From positions 1 to 7,987 of the forward strand of contig SLMF01000106.1 of NCBI GenBank assembly GCA_007133715.1: DNA of 7,987 nt. The letters run 5' to 3'. The position numbers and the translations under genes are program-made. This DNA is from Planctomycetaceae bacterium (GTDB lineage Bacteria > Planctomycetota > Planctomycetia > Pirellulales > Pirellulaceae). The notes under the pieces are model-generated. The model saw only the letters and a program-made list of their open reading frames with translations, did no database searches and was not told the origin of the DNA. Positions within the stretch are counted from its first letter, which is position 1; every line of letters begins with the position of its first letter. Positions 5,151-7,987 of the stretch are shown here, piece after piece.

Positions 5151-6610
5151 GCGGATTCTCCCGAAACAAGGGCCTCCGACGCTTCACCTTGCAAACTCCG
5201 CACCACCTGTTCGGCCGTCTTCTCGCCACGGTGGATGCACTGCGGGATCCCCACCCCCTCGAACGCGTTGCCAGCCATGAAGAGCCCCGGATACCGGGCC
5301 AGCCGCGACTCGATCTGCTCGATCCGCTGCTTATGCCCCACATAGTATTGAGCCATCGTCTGCGGGTGCCGACTGACCTGCACCTGCTGCGGCTCCCCGC
5401 GGATCCCCAACAGCTCGGTAAACTCGCGGTGCGCCGTAGCGATCAGTTCGTCATCCGGCAATTCGGCCAACTCCGGTTGGCAGGCCCCGCCGATAAAGGC
5501 CCGCAACAGCACGCGACCCTCCGGCGCCCGCCCGGCATACTTGACACTGGAAAAACTGCCCGACAGAATGCGCCGCTGCTCCCGCAAGGGAACGACAAAA
5601 CCGAAGCCGTCCAGTCGATGCGCGATCTGATCCCGGCGGTAGGCCAGCGACGCAATCGAACAGCTCGCATAATGAATCTCGCCCAAACGCTGCGAGCAGA
5701 CCGGATCTACCTCGGCCAGCAAACGACTGGCAGCCGGTCCTGGAATCGCCACGACCACGGCATCCACGTCCTGAGTCTCAGGATGCGCACCACCTGTCGT
5801 CAGGGTCCAGCCCTCCGCTTGGCGCGGGGTGATTTTTACGACCGGCGCGGCGGTACGCACGCTGTCCTCGGGCAAGCGGTCTGCCAGCGCCTCGGTCAAA
5901 CAGGACATCCCCCCGCGGGGAGCCACGAACATGCTGTACCGGGCACCGCTTGTGCCCGTGGTCGCGGAGGTACCGGCCGAGCGGCGTGACCAGATGGCGC
6001 GGATCAAACTGCCATGCGAGCGTTCCATTTCGACGAACCGCGGCATCGTCATTTGCACACTCAACTGGTGCGGATCGCCCGTGTAGATGCCGCCCACCAG
6101 CGGCTGGACCAAGCGATCGTACGTCTCGCGTCCGAAACGGCGGATAACGAAAGACGCCAGACTCTCGTCCTCCTGAGTCCGGCGTGCCGGCAGCAGGAAT
6201 TCGCAGGCCATCCGCAGCTTGCCCCAGGGACTGAGGATCGGAGTGGCAATCACCGGCCAGATGCGGCTGGGAGCCATGACCACGAAGCCCTGGGGGATCT
6301 TGCGGAGTCGTCCGCGGCGAACCACAAACGCCTGACGATGCTGCGAATCGGTGGGCAGCAGCTCGGGCTCCAGGCCGATTCGGCGGCAAAGCTGGAGCCC
6401 CCAGGGAAGCTGGGTAATGAAATTATCCGGCCCCCATTCCCACAGAAAGCCCTCGCGGCGTGAGGTCTGAATCACCCCGCCCAGGTGCGGTTCCGTCTCG
6501 AAAAGAAGTAACTCGATCCCGGGATCCAATTCGTGAACCCGATGAGCCGCGGCCAGACCGGAGATTCCCCCCCCAATCACGGCCACACGTTTACGCGTAG
6601 ATGATGCCAT
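5138..6610 (-). CDS. hemG: Oxygen-dependent protoporphyrinogen/coproporphyrinogen oxidase (HemY type)
   Basis: This 490-residue flavoprotein oxidises a porphyrinogen to the porphyrin in late heme synthesis. The N-terminal FAD-binding motif is VAVIGGGISGLAAAH (9-23), followed by the acidic end of beta-2 (FETEPHLGG, 37-45) and EWGPDNFI (58-65). The family signature GGIYTGDPHQLS (173-184) and the C-terminal FAD-contacting AGNAFEGVGIPQCIHRG (446-462) are both intact. Length matches the usual 460-490. There is no signal peptide. The sequence alone does not decide between protoporphyrinogen IX (classical pathway) and coproporphyrinogen III (CgoX) as substrate; a Gram-negative host favours the former. 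ATG 6608-6610 is chosen; an in-frame TTG at 6614-6616 is possible, and an in-frame stop just beyond it (6617-6619) limits the choice to these two. Neither has a strong ribosome binding site. The 3' end overlaps the sprT-like gene. Confidence 0.93.
   Translation of the reverse strand: MASSTRKRVAVIGGGISGLAAAHRVHELDPGIELLLFETEPHLGGVIQTSRREGFLWEWGPDNFITQLPWGLQLCRRIGLEPELLPTDSQHRQAFVVRRGRLRKIPQGFVVMAPSRIWPVIATPILSPWGKLRMACEFLLPARRTQEDESLASFVIRRFGRETYDRLVQPLVGGIYTGDPHQLSVQMTMPRFVEMERSHGSLIRAIWSRRSAGTSATTGTSGARYSMFVAPRGGMSCLTEALADRLPEDSVRTAAPVVKITPRQAEGWTLTTGGAHPETQDVDAVVVAIPGPAASRLLAEVDPVCSQRLGEIHYASCSIASLAYRRDQIAHRLDGFGFVVPLREQRRILSGSFSSVKYAGRAPEGRVLLRAFIGGACQPELAELPDDELIATAHREFTELLGIRGEPQQVQVSRHPQTMAQYYVGHKQRIEQIESRLARYPGLFMAGNAFEGVGIPQCIHRGEKTAEQVVRSLQGEASEALVSGESACRR
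5157..5162 (-). promoter_or_regulatory. Ribosome binding site of the sprT-like gene inside hemG
   Basis: On the minus strand GGGAGA sits 6 bases before ATG 5150, inside the last codons of hemG. It supports the chosen start and coupling of the two genes, which overlap at 5138-5150. Confidence 0.6.
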
Positions 6611-6665
6611 AGTCAATCAGTCGGATTTCTCTTTCGTACAATCGGCAGATACGGTTCGTTGTGCC

Positions 6666-6694
6666 TTTATAGAGGAAACGGCCTGCCAATCCAA
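6666..6694 (-). promoter_or_regulatory. Candidate sigma-70-like promoter for hemG
   Basis: Read on the minus strand, TTGGAT (6689-6694) is followed after exactly 17 bases by TATAAA (6666-6671), about 55 bases upstream of the hemG ATG. The -10 matches 5 of 6 consensus bases, the -35 only 3 of 6. It would drive hemG and the coupled sprT-like gene. The outer edge of the -35 overlaps an inverted repeat. It rests on sequence only, and planctomycete promoters are poorly defined. Confidence 0.35.
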
Positions 6695-6713
6695 GCGGCA
6701 GGTTCGCCGCTTG
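6692..6713. promoter_or_regulatory. Perfect 8-bp inverted repeat at the hemG promoter (possible operator)
   Basis: CAAGCGGC (6692-6699), AGGTTC and GCCGCTTG (6706-6713) form a perfect 8-bp dyad with a 6-base centre. It overlaps the first bases of the candidate hemG -35 box, where a repressor or activator could bind. It could equally form an RNA hairpin in a rightward transcript; the downstream T-content (TTTGCC) is too poor for a clear terminator. Confidence 0.4.
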
Positions 6714-6723
6714 TTTGCCCTGT

Positions 6724-6757
6724 TGGGAACGGCCCGCGAAAGGCATAACCGTTCCCA
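6724..6757. promoter_or_regulatory. Perfect 9-bp inverted repeat in the divergent region
   Basis: TGGGAACGG (6724-6732) and CCGTTCCCA (6749-6757) are exact reverse complements separated by 16 bases. The roughly 25-base centre-to-centre spacing is longer than a simple single-site operator, so it could be two half-sites, a stem-loop, or a remnant repeat. A partial echo, GGTTCCCAAGCGG, occurs at about 6832-6844. No T-run follows. Confidence 0.4.
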
Positions 6758-6887
6758 CCGCCACAAGCCGACCGAAGCCCCTGACTCGAGTGCGGTCTGT
6801 GACGTTCTCACCAGACACCGCTGTCGTTGCTGGTTCCCAAGCGGTTATCATACAGAGGCGCGCTTTTGTGAGGGTTGAAGGCTGAAA

Positions 6888-7987
6888 ATGGCCTACCTGC
6901 TGAATTTCGTGTACCTGCTCCTGCTGCTAGCCCGTTCGCCCCGGCTGGTCTACTCGCTGCTGCGCAAAGGTGCCCATCGCGACAGCTGGGCGGCTCGACT
7001 CTTCGGACGGGTACCCACTCGCACCAGCAAGGGTTTCTGCTTTTGGCTGCATGCAGTCCAAGTGGGGGATGTCCACGGGCTGGCTCCGCTGCTGATGGTG
7101 TTGGAACAGCAGCATCCGGATGCCGAGTGTGTGATTTCGACGACGACGAAGTCGGCTTTTGATGCGGCGCGGCTCAAATATGCTCCACGGACGGTTTTCT
7201 ATTGCCCCCTGGATTTCACGTGGTCCGTGCGGCGGGCCCTGCGGCGGATCCGGCCCGATGTGCTGGTCTTGACCGATGTTCGCTGGTGTCCCAATCTGCT
7301 GGGGGCTGCAGACCAGTACGGCGCCCGGACGGCTCTTCTGGATGGCGGAGTTCGCGACAGCACGACGCGCGCCTACCCGGGCTGCCGGTGGTTGATGCGG
7401 CCAAGGTTCGAGGAACTGAATCTGATCGCCGTGACGGACGAGCGGCACGTCCGGCGTTTCCAGGAATTCGGGGTTCCCGAGGACCGCATCGTGGTCAGCG
7501 GCTCGTCGAAATTCGACGGGGTGCCGACCGAGCGGAATACGCCGCGAACTCGCGAGTTGGCCGCCCTGGCTGGCATCCGGGCCGAAGATCGCGTCTTTCT
7601 GGCAGGCAGCACCCACGACCCGGAAGAACGTTGGGCGCTGCAAGCCTTCTGCGAATTGGCCCCCGACTTCCCGCAGTTGCGGCTGATCCTCGCCCCGCAG
7701 AACCCCGACCGCTTCGCAACCGTCGCTGAATTGCTGGACAAATCCGGGATGGCTTGGCAGCGCAGCAGCCGCTTGGGCCGCTCCGGTCAGCCCGCCACGG
7801 CTCGCCTGCTGCTGGTCGATGCGGTGGGAGATGCCCGCGCGTGGTGGGCCATCGCCCACCTGGCTTTCGTGGGGGGAAGCTTCAGCAATCGGGTCGGACA
7901 GAGTCTGATTGAACCGGCCGCCTTCGGTGCTGCCGTCTGCTTCGGACCTCATACCCGCGATGCGGCGGATGTGGTCGAACAAATGCG
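6888..7987 (+). CDS. Divergent Kdo-transferase (KdtA/WaaA) family glycosyltransferase, 3'-truncated by window edge
   Basis: The frame runs open from ATG 6888 (GAAGG 6 bases upstream) to the right edge, giving 366 complete codons of a family usually about 420-440 long. The architecture is that of WaaA, the GT30 enzyme that adds Kdo to lipid A at the inner membrane: an N-terminal membrane anchor (3-15), an N-terminal Rossmann domain, GSTHDPEE (240-247), and a C-terminal nucleotide-sugar domain with FVGGSF and IEPAAFGAAVCFGPHTRD (341-358). Several signature positions differ. WLHAVQVGD (53-61) has Gln and Asp where the family has S-V-G-E with the catalytic Glu. LTDVRWCPN (128-136) replaces the usual E-x-E-x-W-P-N. 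GSSKFD (205-210) replaces G-N-x-K-F/Y-D, APQNPDRF (269-276) replaces PRHPxRF, and VGQSLIEP (336-343) replaces GG-H/Q-N-x-x-EP. Family membership is firm; true Kdo-transferase activity is doubtful. Confidence 0.85.
   Translation, partial: MAYLLNFVYLLLLLARSPRLVYSLLRKGAHRDSWAARLFGRVPTRTSKGFCFWLHAVQVGDVHGLAPLLMVLEQQHPDAECVISTTTKSAFDAARLKYAPRTVFYCPLDFTWSVRRALRRIRPDVLVLTDVRWCPNLLGAADQYGARTALLDGGVRDSTTRAYPGCRWLMRPRFEELNLIAVTDERHVRRFQEFGVPEDRIVVSGSSKFDGVPTERNTPRTRELAALAGIRAEDRVFLAGSTHDPEERWALQAFCELAPDFPQLRLILAPQNPDRFATVAELLDKSGMAWQRSSRLGRSGQPATARLLLVDAVGDARAWWAIAHLAFVGGSFSNRVGQSLIEPAAFGAAVCFGPHTRDAADVVEQM

Larger units (their letters stand above)
6611..6887. other. Divergent intergenic region between hemG and the KdtA-like gene
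   Basis: This region of about 277 bases holds the 5' ends of two divergent genes. It contains a candidate hemG promoter (6666-6694) and two perfect inverted repeats (6692-6713 and 6724-6757). A TATCAT hexamer (6846-6851) could be a -10 box for the rightward gene, but I find no good -35 at the right spacing. A minus-strand frame across 6591-6851 lacks a ribosome binding site and recognisable protein features, so it is not called as a gene. Confidence 0.5.

Noticed and set aside
4191..5345. 384-residue open frame on the plus strand opposite the sprT-like gene
   Set aside because: It is antisense to the HExxH-containing gene and overlaps the end of the thioredoxin gene; the translation has no recognisable domain.
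6661..6720. Possible tRNA because of a GGTTCGCC-like T-loop string
   Set aside because: The flanking arms do not form a T-arm with 7-base loop, and no anticodon or acceptor stem can be drawn; the string is the centre of a simple 8-bp dyad.
6591..6851. Small 86-residue minus-strand gene in the divergent region
   Set aside because: There is no ribosome binding site or recognisable motif, it overlaps the hemG start, and it runs across both inverted repeats and the candidate promoter.
6927..7982. 351-residue open frame on the minus strand opposite the KdtA-like gene
   Set aside because: The plus-strand frame has a start site, ribosome binding site and GT30 motifs throughout; the minus frame has none and reads as a GC-driven shadow.

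Overview
The window is GC-rich, densely coding bacterial DNA. The gene families point to a planctomycete, probably of the Pirellulales group: a Gfo/Idh/MocA oxidoreductase, a secreted redoxin with a CNHC active site, a TlpA-like thioredoxin lipoprotein, a large export-tagged protein, and a Kdo-transferase-like enzyme (so a Gram-negative envelope). This assignment is inference from family content; the window has no rRNA or other marker gene.

Layout. (1) Bases 2-1153 (+) hold the 3' part of a Gfo/Idh/MocA oxidoreductase whose start lies off the left edge. (2) Bases 1154-1398 are a non-coding gap rich in short inverted and direct repeats. (3) Bases 1399-4306 (+) hold three genes in a row, each with a good ribosome binding site. 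They encode a Tat-signal-like protein with a beta-rich N-terminal region and a class I SAM methyltransferase C-terminal domain, a secreted redoxin, and a thioredoxin lipoprotein. (4) Bases 4335-6610 (-) hold an overlapping pair: the oxygen-dependent porphyrinogen oxidase gene (hemG/hemY type), then a SprT-like zinc metalloprotease gene whose start lies inside the end of hemG. (5) Bases 6611-6887 are a divergent promoter region with two perfect inverted repeats. (6) From base 6888 (+) runs a gene of the KdtA/WaaA family, cut by the right edge.

How the parts fit. The two redox genes suggest envelope thiol/disulfide chemistry, and the methyltransferase-like protein next to them also appears to be exported. 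The hemG-sprT pair looks translationally coupled, while hemG and the KdtA-like gene share a divergent intergenic region.

The two most unusual items are the apparently exported methyltransferase fusion and the KdtA-family protein. In the latter, most signature motifs are substituted, including the Glu-to-Asp change at the catalytic-base position, so it may be a paralog with a different substrate. I see no CRISPR array, insertion sequence, tRNA, rRNA or phage genes.
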